Shown here: positions 7,833 through 17,404 of the stretch, piece after piece
Position numbering within the stretch: the first letter of the stretch is position 1
How the letters are laid out: the number at the start of each line of letters is the position of its first letter
Assembly (NCBI RefSeq): GCF_019654955.1
Contig: NZ_BPEV01000003.1
Coordinates: forward strand, 123,874-187,873
Direction of reading: 5' to 3'
Origin: Shewanella sp. KT0246
Lineage (GTDB): Bacteria; Pseudomonadota; Gammaproteobacteria; Enterobacterales; Shewanellaceae
DNA length: 64,000 nucleotides
Program-made: the position numbers and the translations under genes
Notes under the pieces: generated by a model
The model's input: only the letters and a program-made list of their open reading frames with translations
The model's database searches: none
What the model was told of the DNA's origin: nothing

Positions 7833-10076
7833 ATGATTGATAGCGAATTGGAATCGATATGGGTCAGTAAACAGTCTGCTGAATTAAGTAGCTTGCTATC
7901 TTCTGAGCAAGTGACAGCAGAGATCGAACATTTACAGCAACAACTTAACTGCGACGGTGTGGTGGTTATTTTATCGCAAATCTCTGAGCACATTACCAGT
8001 GACTTTGTTGCTCAAGCGAATGCATTAAAAGTGTATGAATCTAATAGCCAACAGGCAGAAATGCTTGGTTTAGCGCTAGTTTCATTTCCCATCCTTTGTG
8101 AACAATTACTACTAAATCAAAATTCAGGTTTATTTCCTAGCATCGTCTCTACTGAGACTGAACAAAAAGGCTTTTCCGAGTTATTAACCAATGAGCTGAG
8201 TGGACTGTGTAGTGGGTTAACTAAACCTATTGTGTTACACATTAATCATTGCGTCGTGATTGGTAATAGCCGTTTATGTTTAATCTCTTATCAGCATAAA
8301 ACAGATGACTTTAACACCGCAGAAAGGGCAAACACAGATACGTTTCATAAAGGTAATGAAAGTACGTTAAAGGTGTGTTCTCACGCGGAATTGACTCGGG
8401 TTTCTGAGCTATTAAATAATAAAGAAATTCAATACTTAGAGTTATTTCAACAGCTTCCTGTAGCCTGTGCACTAATTGATAAAGATGACAATGTCAGTAA
8501 ACAAAACCAAGTTGCCATTCACAACTTACCGCTGCGCCTAAACGAGAGTTTATTCTCAATGATCAATTCAGATGATCATTTGTTACTTGAAGATTGTCTG
8601 CATATCGTACGAGAAGGTGCATTGCACCAGTCATGGTGTGAAATTCCATTGATTATCGGCGGGACAAAGCATTGGTATAAAATGAGTTTTTGCCGTGCAC
8701 TAGATATTGAACAGCACTTATTGATGATGGTTGAAGATATATCAGAGCGATATCGTTTAGCGGATGAATTATCTTTTCAATCAAACTATGACCCTCTAAC
8801 TGGCTTGCCAAATCGAGTACAGTTTGAAGCTATGTTAGAAGAGGTGATTGATACTCAAGATCGTTTACCTGCATGTGTTGCTTTTCTCGATTTAGATCAG
8901 TTTCAAGTGATTAACGATGTCAGCGGTCATAAAGCAGGTGATGAGCTCCTGTGTCAGGTATCTAAACGTTTAAGTTTGTTATTGCGAACGGGTGATATTG
9001 TCGCAAGGTTAGGTGGGGACGAATTTGGCATTCTGATGTTTCATGCCGATAAAGAATCGGCGGAGCAAGTTGCTAAGCGTATTTGTCAGCAGTTATCGCA
9101 ACATGAATTCACTTGGGGTGAGATCACTCATAATGTCAGTATTAGCATGGGGTTATCAGAACTTAATTCTCGCACAGAAGATATTTATAGTGTTATGAGT
9201 CAAGCCGATGCTGCATGTCGAATAGCAAAAGAAGACGGTCGCAATCGTTGGCATTTTTATAGTAAAAATGATCCGCAAATGCACCAGTTATATAATCAAA
9301 TGTTAGCGTCAGTGGATATCATTTCTGCACTAGCGTTAAATCAGTTTGAGCTGTTTTATCAACTCATTGAGCCATTGTCGTCAGATGAATCTGGTATTCA
9401 TATGGAAATTTTACTGCGCATGGTGCAAGAAGATGGTCGGTATGTTTCTCCTGGTGTCTTTTTACCTGCAGCAGAGCGCTATAACCTTGCTTCACGTATC
9501 GATCGCTGGGTCATCGATAACCTATTAAAGTGGGGCGCTCGCCACATTGAAATATGGGAACAACTTTCGATGGTATCGGTAAATTTATCAGCACTGTCTT
9601 TATCCGATAGTAAATTTATGAGCTGGCTGGAAATGCGCTTGATGGTTGAGCCAGATTTAGTTTCAAAACTGTGTTTTGAAATTACTGAAACAGCAGCAGT
9701 GAGCCAGCTTGAACAAGCGACTGCACTAATTGATTTACTTAAACCTCTTGGTTGTAAACTGGCTCTCGATGACTTTGGTTCTGGTTTTTCAAGCTTTGCT
9801 TATCTTAAATGTTTAGATGTAGATTACGTTAAAATTGATGGTCAATTTGTGGTGAATGTTTGTGATGATCGCAGTGATAAAGCGATTGTATCTGCTATTT
9901 GCCAGCTAGGTAAAGATATGGACTTTGAAGTCATTGGTGAGTTTGTTGAAAGTGAAGCCATTGGACAGTTACTGCGCGAATTGGGGGTGGATTATGGTCA
10001 AGGTTACGCGATAGGCAAGCCAGCACGTTTGATTGAGTTGGCTTCTGGCGTTCGAACACCCTGGCTAATAAATTAG
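7833..10076 (+). CDS. PAS-GGDEF-EAL cyclic-di-GMP signalling protein
   Basis: 747 residues without an obvious membrane segment. The order is an N-terminal sensory region (about 1-195, not recognised), a PAS-like segment (about 200-315, starting LFQQLPVACALIDKDDN), a GGDEF domain with an intact GGDEF motif near residue 394, and an EAL domain. The EAL signature reads EIL (residue 525), but the other catalytic positions are kept: Asn in VSVNLS, Glu in FEITET, the Asp pair in LALDDFGSGFS, Lys in VKIDG and Gln in YGQGY. Both synthesis and breakdown of c-di-GMP are therefore possible; which dominates cannot be read from sequence. A TGA stop lies directly before the ATG, so the start cannot be further upstream. 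Confidence 0.93.
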   Translation: MIDSELESIWVSKQSAELSSLLSSEQVTAEIEHLQQQLNCDGVVVILSQISEHITSDFVAQANALKVYESNSQQAEMLGLALVSFPILCEQLLLNQNSGLFPSIVSTETEQKGFSELLTNELSGLCSGLTKPIVLHINHCVVIGNSRLCLISYQHKTDDFNTAERANTDTFHKGNESTLKVCSHAELTRVSELLNNKEIQYLELFQQLPVACALIDKDDNVSKQNQVAIHNLPLRLNESLFSMINSDDHLLLEDCLHIVREGALHQSWCEIPLIIGGTKHWYKMSFCRALDIEQHLLMMVEDISERYRLADELSFQSNYDPLTGLPNRVQFEAMLEEVIDTQDRLPACVAFLDLDQFQVINDVSGHKAGDELLCQVSKRLSLLLRTGDIVARLGGDEFGILMFHADKESAEQVAKRICQQLSQHEFTWGEITHNVSISMGLSELNSRTEDIYSVMSQADAACRIAKEDGRNRWHFYSKNDPQMHQLYNQMLASVDIISALALNQFELFYQLIEPLSSDESGIHMEILLRMVQEDGRYVSPGVFLPAAERYNLASRIDRWVIDNLLKWGARHIEIWEQLSMVSVNLSALSLSDSKFMSWLEMRLMVEPDLVSKLCFEITETAAVSQLEQATALIDLLKPLGCKLALDDFGSGFSSFAYLKCLDVDYVKIDGQFVVNVCDDRSDKAIVSAICQLGKDMDFEVIGEFVESEAIGQLLRELGVDYGQGYAIGKPARLIELASGVRTPWLIN

Positions 10077-10179
10077 TTTCGGCTGCTTCATTTAGCAATG
10101 CTATCTCTACTTGTGAGATAGCATCAATATTCGAATATGCGTAAACTGAGCGGTATCATCCGTTGTTAAAGTAATTCTT

Positions 10180-12756
10180 TTGAGTTCACTACCTATCCAA
10201 GCTTTGTTTGCACCATTACAGCAAGCATTAAGCGACCATAGTCAAATTATCCTCGAAGCACCCACTGGTGCAGGTAAATCCACAGCTTTGCCTATGGCGA
10301 TGCTGCAATGGCCGCAAATCAACGGCAAAATCCTGATGTTAGAACCTCGACGTGTTGCTGCTCGTAGCGTAGCGCAGTTTATTGCCTCATCAATAGGCGA
10401 AAAGGTTGGCGGCAGTGTCGGTTATCGGGTGCGTGGTGAAACTAAAGTAAGTGCAAATACACGCTTAGAAATTGTCACTGAAGGCATTTTGACAAGAATG
10501 ATCCAACAAGATCCCGAGTTAACAGGTATCGAAGTGATCATTTTTGATGAAATCCACGAACGTCATTTACCCACAGACTTAGGTTTGGCATTGGCGTTAG
10601 AAGTACAAGAGTCATTGCGTGATGATTTAACGTTGATTGCCATGTCAGCAACGCTTTCTGGATTACCCCTACAACAATTAATGCCGAATGCGGCAATGCT
10701 TGTTAGCGAAGGGCGAAGCTTTGAGGTTGAAAAAGTATACCGCCCAGTACCAGGACAGCAGCAATGGTTAGAATATTTAGCCAGTGTCATTATTGATTGC
10801 GTCAGTAGTGATTCAACGGCAGTTCCTGAGCAATACCAACAAGGCTCGGTATTAGCCTTTTTACCTGGTAAAGGTGAAATCAATAAACTGCAGCGGATCT
10901 TAAGTCAAAAACTCGATAGTCAGCAATTTATCTTATGTCCGCTTTATGGAGATTTACCCCCAGCAGAGCAAGATAAAGCGATTGCTGCAGCACCTATTGG
11001 TAAAAGAAAAATTGTAATTGCTACCAATGTTGCTGAATCGAGTTTGACCATCGATGGCATTACTATTGTGGTCGACAGTGGATATAAACGAGAAGCCAGT
11101 TTTAATCCTCGTACAGGCGTGAGTCGTTTATCACTGAAGCGTATTAGCCAAGCATCTTCTATTCAGCGAGCAGGTCGTGCAGGGCGCTTAGCGCCAGGTT
11201 GTTGTGTAAGGCTGTGGGGGCAAGAAGAGCAAAGTCGTTTAGCGAAAACCGAGTCACCTGAAATTAGTTTAAGTGAATTAACTTCTATGGCGCTCGACTG
11301 CGCCTATTGGGGTGAGGGCAATATCGAAAACTTGCCTTTATTGACCTCTCCACCAGCTATTCATCAGCAAGTGGCTTGGCGGTTATTATCGCAGCTTAAA
11401 CTTGTAGACCTTAGCAATAAAATTACAGCACAAGGTAAAGCCGCCTATGAGCTTGGCTGTCACCCACGTTTAGCACACATGTTACTGCAATCTAAAGTGC
11501 TTGCTAATACTCAGCAGCAAGCTGATTTGGTGTCGTTAGCGTGTTTATTAGCAGCAGTATTAGAAGCGAGAGGATTACCAAGAAAAGGCGTCGATATTAG
11601 CTATTACATCAGTATGGCTACTCAAGGGTTGATGGCTAGCCAAGTCAGAAAATGGCAGAAAATATTAGCTGTTTCAGATGATATAAAACAAATTGCCCGT
11701 GATGCAGCCAGTCGCGATATCAGTAGTTTACTAGCGTTGGCATTTCCTGACCGAATTGCCAAAGCACGTGGTAAGCAAGGATTTCAGTTGAGTAATGGGA
11801 CTGGTGTTACCATTGATGTCGAAGATAATATGTCGACCCATGACTGGCTGGTAGTGGCTGACTTTCAAGAGTCTCAAGGTCGGAATGCTGGACGGGTTTA
11901 TTTAGCTGCGGCGATTCACCCTGATCATATAAACCAAGATTTAGGATTTTTAATCACAGAGCACAAAGTGTGTGAATGGGACGAAAATAAGGGACGATTT
12001 TTTGCTGAGAAACAACAAAAAATTGGAGATCTTATTGTTAGCAAAGTTCGCGAAACTAACGTTGATTCAGCGCTTATCGTACAAGCTTTAATAAGTCATA
12101 TTCAACAAAAAGGGTTAAGTATTCTTAACCTTGATGAGCGTTTTTATCAGCTACAATACCGCCTAAAACTTGCGCAGCAGTTTGCGCCAGAATATGACTG
12201 GCCGTCTTTAGACAGTGAAGATTTACTCGCGAATTTATCTGAGTGGTTGGCGCCGTATTTAACTGAGGTTAATTCGATTGCTAAATTACAAAAACTGGAT
12301 ATATTGAGCCACGTTAAAAATTTATTAACTTGGTCGCAGCAACAAAGCTTAAATGAACTGTTGCCAACACATTGGAAAATGGCGACAGGAACAGCGGCCC
12401 CGATCAATTATCAAATTGAGTCACCAGTTGTTGAGAAAGTGAATGAACATAGCTATGAAACAACAGAGTCTGCGATTCAAGGCCGCGCATTATTGCGGGT
12501 AAGACTACAAGAGGCTCTGGGTTTATCACAAAGCCCATTGTTACTTCATGGTAAGCTGGTGGTCACAATGGAGTTACTTTCTCCAGCCCAGCGTCCCATA
12601 GCTGTTACAGCCGACTTAGCAAGCTTTTGGCAAGGGCCTTATATAGAAGTGAAAAAAGAAATGCGAGGCCGATACCCTCGACATTTGTGGCCTGACGACC
12701 CGGTTAACACTACCCCGACTAAATTTACTAAAAAGAAAACGCCAGGCTTACAGTAA
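10180..12756 (+). CDS. hrpB: ATP-dependent helicase HrpB (DEAH-box family)
   Basis: 858 residues. The start is TTG; no ATG is near, and the N-terminal SSLPIQALFAPL aligns with HrpB proteins. Helicase motifs in order: EAPTGAGKST (Walker A), DEIHERH (motif II), SAT (motif III), and QRAGRAGRLAPG (motif VI). The C-terminal HrpB-specific domain ends with GRYPRHLWPDDP, typical of the family. Its biological role is poorly defined in most bacteria; one homologue processes mRNA in Borrelia. mrcB follows 29 bases later, the same order as in E. coli, so the two may be co-transcribed. Confidence 0.95.
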   Translation: MSSLPIQALFAPLQQALSDHSQIILEAPTGAGKSTALPMAMLQWPQINGKILMLEPRRVAARSVAQFIASSIGEKVGGSVGYRVRGETKVSANTRLEIVTEGILTRMIQQDPELTGIEVIIFDEIHERHLPTDLGLALALEVQESLRDDLTLIAMSATLSGLPLQQLMPNAAMLVSEGRSFEVEKVYRPVPGQQQWLEYLASVIIDCVSSDSTAVPEQYQQGSVLAFLPGKGEINKLQRILSQKLDSQQFILCPLYGDLPPAEQDKAIAAAPIGKRKIVIATNVAESSLTIDGITIVVDSGYKREASFNPRTGVSRLSLKRISQASSIQRAGRAGRLAPGCCVRLWGQEEQSRLAKTESPEISLSELTSMALDCAYWGEGNIENLPLLTSPPAIHQQVAWRLLSQLKLVDLSNKITAQGKAAYELGCHPRLAHMLLQSKVLANTQQQADLVSLACLLAAVLEARGLPRKGVDISYYISMATQGLMASQVRKWQKILAVSDDIKQIARDAASRDISSLLALAFPDRIAKARGKQGFQLSNGTGVTIDVEDNMSTHDWLVVADFQESQGRNAGRVYLAAAIHPDHINQDLGFLITEHKVCEWDENKGRFFAEKQQKIGDLIVSKVRETNVDSALIVQALISHIQQKGLSILNLDERFYQLQYRLKLAQQFAPEYDWPSLDSEDLLANLSEWLAPYLTEVNSIAKLQKLDILSHVKNLLTWSQQQSLNELLPTHWKMATGTAAPINYQIESPVVEKVNEHSYETTESAIQGRALLRVRLQEALGLSQSPLLLHGKLVVTMELLSPAQRPIAVTADLASFWQGPYIEVKKEMRGRYPRHLWPDDPVNTTPTKFTKKKTPGLQ

Positions 12757-12785
12757 TAGCCAAGACGAATAGAATTACGTGACAT

Positions 12786-15152
12786 ATGACTGAAAATAAA
12801 AAAAAGCCAACGGCAAAAAAAGCACCCGCAAAAAAGGCGACCACGAAAAAATCGCCAGCAAAAAAATCAGGTGTCAAACGCGTTAATGCCAAACAGAAAT
12901 CTCATTCTAAGTGGAAGACCTTTTGGTCATTTTTTTGGAAACTGGCCTTAATTGGTTTAGTGATTGTTTGTTCATACGGTATTTATCTCGATCAGATTAT
13001 TGCCCGAAAATTCGAAGGGCAGAAGTGGCACTTACCTGCACAAGTATTCAGCCGCTCAATGGCAATATATCCAGGAGCTGCCATTAACCATCCGCAGTTG
13101 ATGTCTGAGCTTAAACTGCTTGGTTATCGAAAAGTCGCTAATCCAAGACAAGTAGGTGAGTTTTCGGCATCCAGCACTAAAATCGAATTATGGCGTCGAC
13201 CATTTTTACACCCAGAAGGGGATCAAGCTGCTCAAAGAGTGATGATTACCTTCGACAGTCAAGGTGTGTCATCAGTACAAAGAATGTCTGATAAACGTCA
13301 AATGGCTGTGTTTCATTTAGAGCCGGTATTGTTAGATCGGATCTTAGCGTCAGGTGGCGAAGATCGATTATTTGTCCCAACCGAAGAAATGCCTCAAGCG
13401 ATTGTTGATGCACTTATCTTGGTAGAAGATCGTAGTTTCTACGAGCATCATGGGGTGAATCCTTTTGCAATTGCCCGTGCGGCGATTGTTAATATAACCG
13501 CAGGTCGCACCGTTCAAGGTGGCTCGACTTTGACTCAACAACTGGCTAAAAACTTCTTTTTAACCAGTGAACGCTCAATTATACGTAAAATTCGTGAAGC
13601 CTTAATGGCGCTCATCATCGACTTTCGTTACAGCAAAGATGAAATCCTTGAAGCTTATTTAAACGAAGTTTATATGGGCCAAGATAAGTCCCGTGGTGTT
13701 CATGGTATGGGGCTGGCATCACAGTTCTATTTTGGTCGTCCGATTGCTGAATTAACCGTATCTCAACAGGCATTTTTGATTGCAGCCATTAAAGGGCCTT
13801 CTTATTACAATCCTTGGCGATCTCCTGAGCGAGCTCAAAACCGCCGAGACTTGGTGCTGCGTTTATTGATGGAAGACGACAAGTTAACGGTTGAGCAATA
13901 TAAAGCAGCTGTTGAATCGCCGATTGGCTTACGCGACTTTAATAAGTCAGTGCACCAAAAATTGCCTGCTTTCTTCGCTGTGGTTAAAAATGAGTTGCGT
14001 CGCCGCTATGGAGACAGCTTATTGCAACAATCTGGGGTGAAGGTATACACCACGCTGGATCCTATGGCGCAAGACGCAGCTGAAAAAGCGGTAGTCGCCA
14101 CGATGAAAACTCTCGATGAGCGAGCAAAGAATGTTCAAGTAGGCATGGTGGTTACCGATAAGTACACCGACGGTATTGCGGCAATGGTAGGTGATAGAGT
14201 GCCAAGCTTTGACGGCTTTAATCGTGCGGTAGAAATCCGTCGTCCGATTGGATCCTTGGTGAAGCCATTCGTGTACGCTACAGCACTCCAGCAAGGCAGC
14301 AAGTATAACTTGGCCTCACCAGTTGCTGATAAGCCAATAACACTACAAAATGGTCAGGGTAAAACGTGGTCGCCACAAAATGTGGATAGAACATTCAGAG
14401 ACGAAGTGCCACTGTTAACCGCATTTAAAAATTCTATGAATGTTCCAACCGTGAATGTGGGGATTGAGATTGGGGTAGATAATGTGGCTAAAACCATGAC
14501 GAGTGCAGGTTGGAGCGAGGCCATTCCACGCTACCCATCAATGTTATTAGGGGCGATCAATGGCTCACCGTATATGGTTGCTCAAGCTTATCAAACCATT
14601 GCGAATAATGGCCGATACCGTCCACTGACATCCATTACCGCTGTGTTAGATACCAATAACCAGCCGTTAAAAGTGAGCCGAGAAAGAGCCACCCAAGGCA
14701 TGGAGCCTGCAACCGATTACCTTGTGCAATATGCCATGAATCAAGTGGTTAAAAATGGTACGGCGAAACGCTTAGGTCAAGCATTCCCGAATGTGGATTT
14801 AGCTGGTAAAACAGGTACCAGTAACGATAGCCGTGACTCCTGGTTTGCAGGCTTTGATGAACGAAATGTGGCGGCAATTTGGGTGGGACAAGATGATAAC
14901 TCTAAAACGGGTTTATATGGCTCAAGTGGCGCGATGGCAGTGTATCAAGCCTTCTTGAAGCAACGCCCTCCGTTAGGTTTGCGCATGACACCAGCTGATG
15001 GGATTACCCAAGGTTATTTTGACCGAACAACGGGTGTAGCTAAACAGTCTGACTGCGATAATGTGGTCGCAATACCAGCAAGAGTTGATAGCTATCAGCC
15101 GATTGATAATTGTGGTGAAGAGCGTTCTTGGTGGCAAAAAATTATTAATTAA
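12786..15152 (+). CDS. mrcB: Penicillin-binding protein 1B (bifunctional class A PBP)
   Basis: 788 residues. It polymerises and cross-links peptidoglycan. The order is a lysine/alanine-rich cytoplasmic tail (1-40, repeats of AKKA/TKKS), one membrane anchor (FFWKLALIGLVIVCSYGIYL, about 49-68), a UB2H-like region, a glycosyltransferase domain with EDRSFYEHHGVN (catalytic Glu near 213) and GGSTLTQQLAKN, and a transpeptidase domain with SLVKP (catalytic Ser near 490), SMN and KTGTSND (near 674). All catalytic residues are present. Confidence 0.97.
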   Translation: MTENKKKPTAKKAPAKKATTKKSPAKKSGVKRVNAKQKSHSKWKTFWSFFWKLALIGLVIVCSYGIYLDQIIARKFEGQKWHLPAQVFSRSMAIYPGAAINHPQLMSELKLLGYRKVANPRQVGEFSASSTKIELWRRPFLHPEGDQAAQRVMITFDSQGVSSVQRMSDKRQMAVFHLEPVLLDRILASGGEDRLFVPTEEMPQAIVDALILVEDRSFYEHHGVNPFAIARAAIVNITAGRTVQGGSTLTQQLAKNFFLTSERSIIRKIREALMALIIDFRYSKDEILEAYLNEVYMGQDKSRGVHGMGLASQFYFGRPIAELTVSQQAFLIAAIKGPSYYNPWRSPERAQNRRDLVLRLLMEDDKLTVEQYKAAVESPIGLRDFNKSVHQKLPAFFAVVKNELRRRYGDSLLQQSGVKVYTTLDPMAQDAAEKAVVATMKTLDERAKNVQVGMVVTDKYTDGIAAMVGDRVPSFDGFNRAVEIRRPIGSLVKPFVYATALQQGSKYNLASPVADKPITLQNGQGKTWSPQNVDRTFRDEVPLLTAFKNSMNVPTVNVGIEIGVDNVAKTMTSAGWSEAIPRYPSMLLGAINGSPYMVAQAYQTIANNGRYRPLTSITAVLDTNNQPLKVSRERATQGMEPATDYLVQYAMNQVVKNGTAKRLGQAFPNVDLAGKTGTSNDSRDSWFAGFDERNVAAIWVGQDDNSKTGLYGSSGAMAVYQAFLKQRPPLGLRMTPADGITQGYFDRTTGVAKQSDCDNVVAIPARVDSYQPIDNCGEERSWWQKIIN

Positions 15153-15189
15153 ACAATTTAATTAACAATTTTTTGAATCAATAAGTGAA

Positions 15190-15223
15190 TAGGACAACTC
15201 TGCAAATGGGTTGTCCTTTTTTG
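15190..15223 (+). terminator. Rho-independent terminator after mrcB
   Basis: AGGACAAC pairs with GTTGTCCT across a loop and is followed by TTTTTT. Confidence 0.85.
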
Positions 15224-15561
15224 ATCTTATCAGCCAATTGCATCATTAAATTGGCTATTAGTACATTTTACTTTCCTCAATGACGTTTACATTGTAAGTG
15301 TTATGTTTATGATTTTTATAGTTTAAGTTAGCTTACTTCCTGCTGAGCTTCAGCTGTTGTCCAATTCCCTTAGTAAAAACATGGTTAATTTGTTTTTAAT
15401 TCATTCACTTAGCTTTTTGTGGCTTAGAGATATTTAATTTAGATTATGCTTAAAAAATATTGCGAATAAGATGAATTATCATTATCATTTCATTATTGTT
15501 TACGTAATGAATTGTTAACATCTTGGCTTTGAGCCGGTAGCTTTTGTATCAAGGGAATAAT
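15224..15561 (+). promoter_or_regulatory. Intergenic promoter region of the iron operon
   Basis: Gene-free stretch upstream of the DUF4856 gene. It is AT-rich and has no convincing ORF. The one clear element is the Fur box described separately; the ribosome site AAGGG sits just before the ATG at 15562. Confidence 0.6.
15470..15491 (-). promoter_or_regulatory. Fur box
   Basis: On the minus strand the sequence reads GATAATGATAATTCATC, matching the first 12 bases of the 19-bp Fur consensus (GATAATGATAATCATTATC) exactly and keeping part of the second half. It lies about 70 bases upstream of the lipoprotein-imelysin-TonB receptor run, consistent with iron repression of the whole unit. Confidence 0.8.
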
Positions 15562-17316
15562 ATGCAACTTAATAAAACAGTTTTAGCGACGACTATCGCG
15601 CTTTCATTAGGCTTACTTACCGCATGTGGCGGTTCAGATTCAGATTCTTCTGATACAGGTACTACTGAACCAACAAACGCAGCACCGACTGATATCTCTC
15701 TTTCTAATGCTACCGTTGATGAAAACATGGCGGGTGCGACTGTTGGTACGCTAACTGCTACTGATAGTGACTCTGGTGATTCACATACTTTCACATTAAC
15801 CAGTGATCAGTTTGTTATTGATGGTACAACGCTAAAATTGATGGATGACGTAACGTTAGATGCTGATTCTGCTGAAACGACAGAATTCACCTTAACTGTT
15901 ACAGCTACCGATGCTGCTGGTGAAACCTTCAGTAAAGATCTTACTGTGACAGTTAACGACATCATGGATCGTTATACTTTCGACAGTAAACTGAATGATG
16001 GCGAATCAAGTGTTTCATACACTGGCCAAACAGCACGTCACATTTTAATTGCAGAATTAAACCAGTATATTTCTTCTACATTAGAAGCTGAAATTGATGA
16101 CAACGAATTAGCGACTAAAGATGAAGTATTAGCCAAACTAAACTACTTCTTTAACCCTGATGAAGAAACGCAATACCCTGATTTACCAATTACTTTCTTC
16201 GATAATTCTAAAGACGGTTTACTGTCGGATATCACTGGTTATAAAAACTTAACGGGTAAAGTTGCAGGTAATGATACAGGTGGACAACACGAAGATTGGA
16301 ACAATGGTGCATTTGCTGGTTGGGGCGCGAAAGGCTCAACAACACCTTCTGCATTAATCGACACATTATTTGATCGTTTAGCTGATAACGCAGTGGCTAA
16401 AATCAATGGTGAAGTTCGCCAAGATGTATTGGGTAATGACATCACAAAAGTATACCTTGATGAAAACGGTGTCGATTTAGCGCAGTTAATTCAAAAGTTC
16501 CTACTTATGTCTATCACTTACTCTCAAGCTGCTGATGATTACTTTGGTGCAGATACTGAAGGTAAAGGTTTAACAACAGACAATATTAACCCTGCAAAAG
16601 ATGGCGCAGCTTATACCAACCTTGAGCATCAATTTGATGAAGGTTTTGGTTACTTTGGTGCAGCACGTAACTACCTTGAATACAGCGATGTAGAAATTGC
16701 CGGTAAAGTAACTGATGATGAAGGTCGTGCTGACTGGAATGGTTCTCAAGATACAGATGGCGACGGTAAAATTGATTTACGTTCAGAGTATAACTTTGGC
16801 CAATCTGTAAATGCTGCAAAACGTGATTTAGGAACAGCAGATAACGCTATGCCTACTGATTACACTATGCAAGCAATGGAAGCCTTTATTGCTGGTCGTA
16901 AAATCATTAATGACAATGTTGGTAGCGCATTAACTGATGCTCAAATGACAGAGCTTGAAACCCATGCAATGGCAGGTGTTAAAGCTTGGGAAAATGCTAT
17001 CGTTGCTACTGTTATTCATTATATCAATGATGTTTCAGCAGATTTAGAGCCACTAGCAACAGGTGGTGACAGCGCTGATTTCAATTACGATGACTTATCA
17101 AAGCACTATTCTGAAATGAAGGGCTTTGCACTAGGTTTACAGTACAGTGAGTACGGCGTAATCAGTGATGAAGATTTTGAAACCATGCATGATTTATTTG
17201 GTATGGAGCCAGAATTAACCGGTGATGTTGATGGCTATATTGCTGATTTAGAAGCGGCCCGTGACATTTTACAAGCAAGTTATTCTCTTGATGCAGATAA
17301 CGTTGCTAACTGGTAA
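15562..17316 (+). CDS. DUF4856-type lipoprotein with cadherin-like N-terminal module
   Basis: About 584 residues. The start is ATG 15562, preceded by AAGGGAATAAT; an in-frame TTG 18 bases earlier is less likely. The N-terminal signal ends in a lipobox (LGLLTAC), so it is a lipoprotein. Residues about 30-135 form a cadherin-like module (PTDISLSNATVDENMAGATVG and LTVTATDAAGE). The remaining 440 residues resemble DUF4856, a family found next to imelysin-like genes and TonB receptors: YTGQTARHILIAELNQYIS, and an acidic DTDGDGKIDLRSEYNFG stretch that could bind calcium or metal. The strong Fur box upstream argues for a role in iron acquisition. No enzyme function is known. The family assignment is from memory of the sequence pattern and is moderately sure. 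Confidence 0.75.
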   Translation: MQLNKTVLATTIALSLGLLTACGGSDSDSSDTGTTEPTNAAPTDISLSNATVDENMAGATVGTLTATDSDSGDSHTFTLTSDQFVIDGTTLKLMDDVTLDADSAETTEFTLTVTATDAAGETFSKDLTVTVNDIMDRYTFDSKLNDGESSVSYTGQTARHILIAELNQYISSTLEAEIDDNELATKDEVLAKLNYFFNPDEETQYPDLPITFFDNSKDGLLSDITGYKNLTGKVAGNDTGGQHEDWNNGAFAGWGAKGSTTPSALIDTLFDRLADNAVAKINGEVRQDVLGNDITKVYLDENGVDLAQLIQKFLLMSITYSQAADDYFGADTEGKGLTTDNINPAKDGAAYTNLEHQFDEGFGYFGAARNYLEYSDVEIAGKVTDDEGRADWNGSQDTDGDGKIDLRSEYNFGQSVNAAKRDLGTADNAMPTDYTMQAMEAFIAGRKIINDNVGSALTDAQMTELETHAMAGVKAWENAIVATVIHYINDVSADLEPLATGGDSADFNYDDLSKHYSEMKGFALGLQYSEYGVISDEDFETMHDLFGMEPELTGDVDGYIADLEAARDILQASYSLDADNVANW

Positions 17317-17347
17317 ATCCTATTGTGATATGACCTCATAGAGGTAA

Positions 17348-17379
17348 AAAAGCTTGGCGTTGAAAAACGCCGAGCTTTT
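17348..17379 (+). terminator. Hairpin between the DUF4856 and imelysin genes
   Basis: AAGCTTGGCGTT pairs with AACGCCGAGCTT (one G:U) around a short A loop, followed by TTTGTCGTTTTT. It lies within the presumed operon, so it may be an attenuator or a stabilising 3' hairpin that gives the first gene more mRNA. Confidence 0.6.
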
Positions 17380-17404
17380 GTCGTTTTTAGAGTAAGGGAA
17401 TTTT

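Noticed and set aside
15544..15561. Upstream TTG start for the DUF4856 lipoprotein
   Set aside because: The ATG at 15562 has the ribosome site and begins a standard lipoprotein signal; the extra six residues would spoil it.
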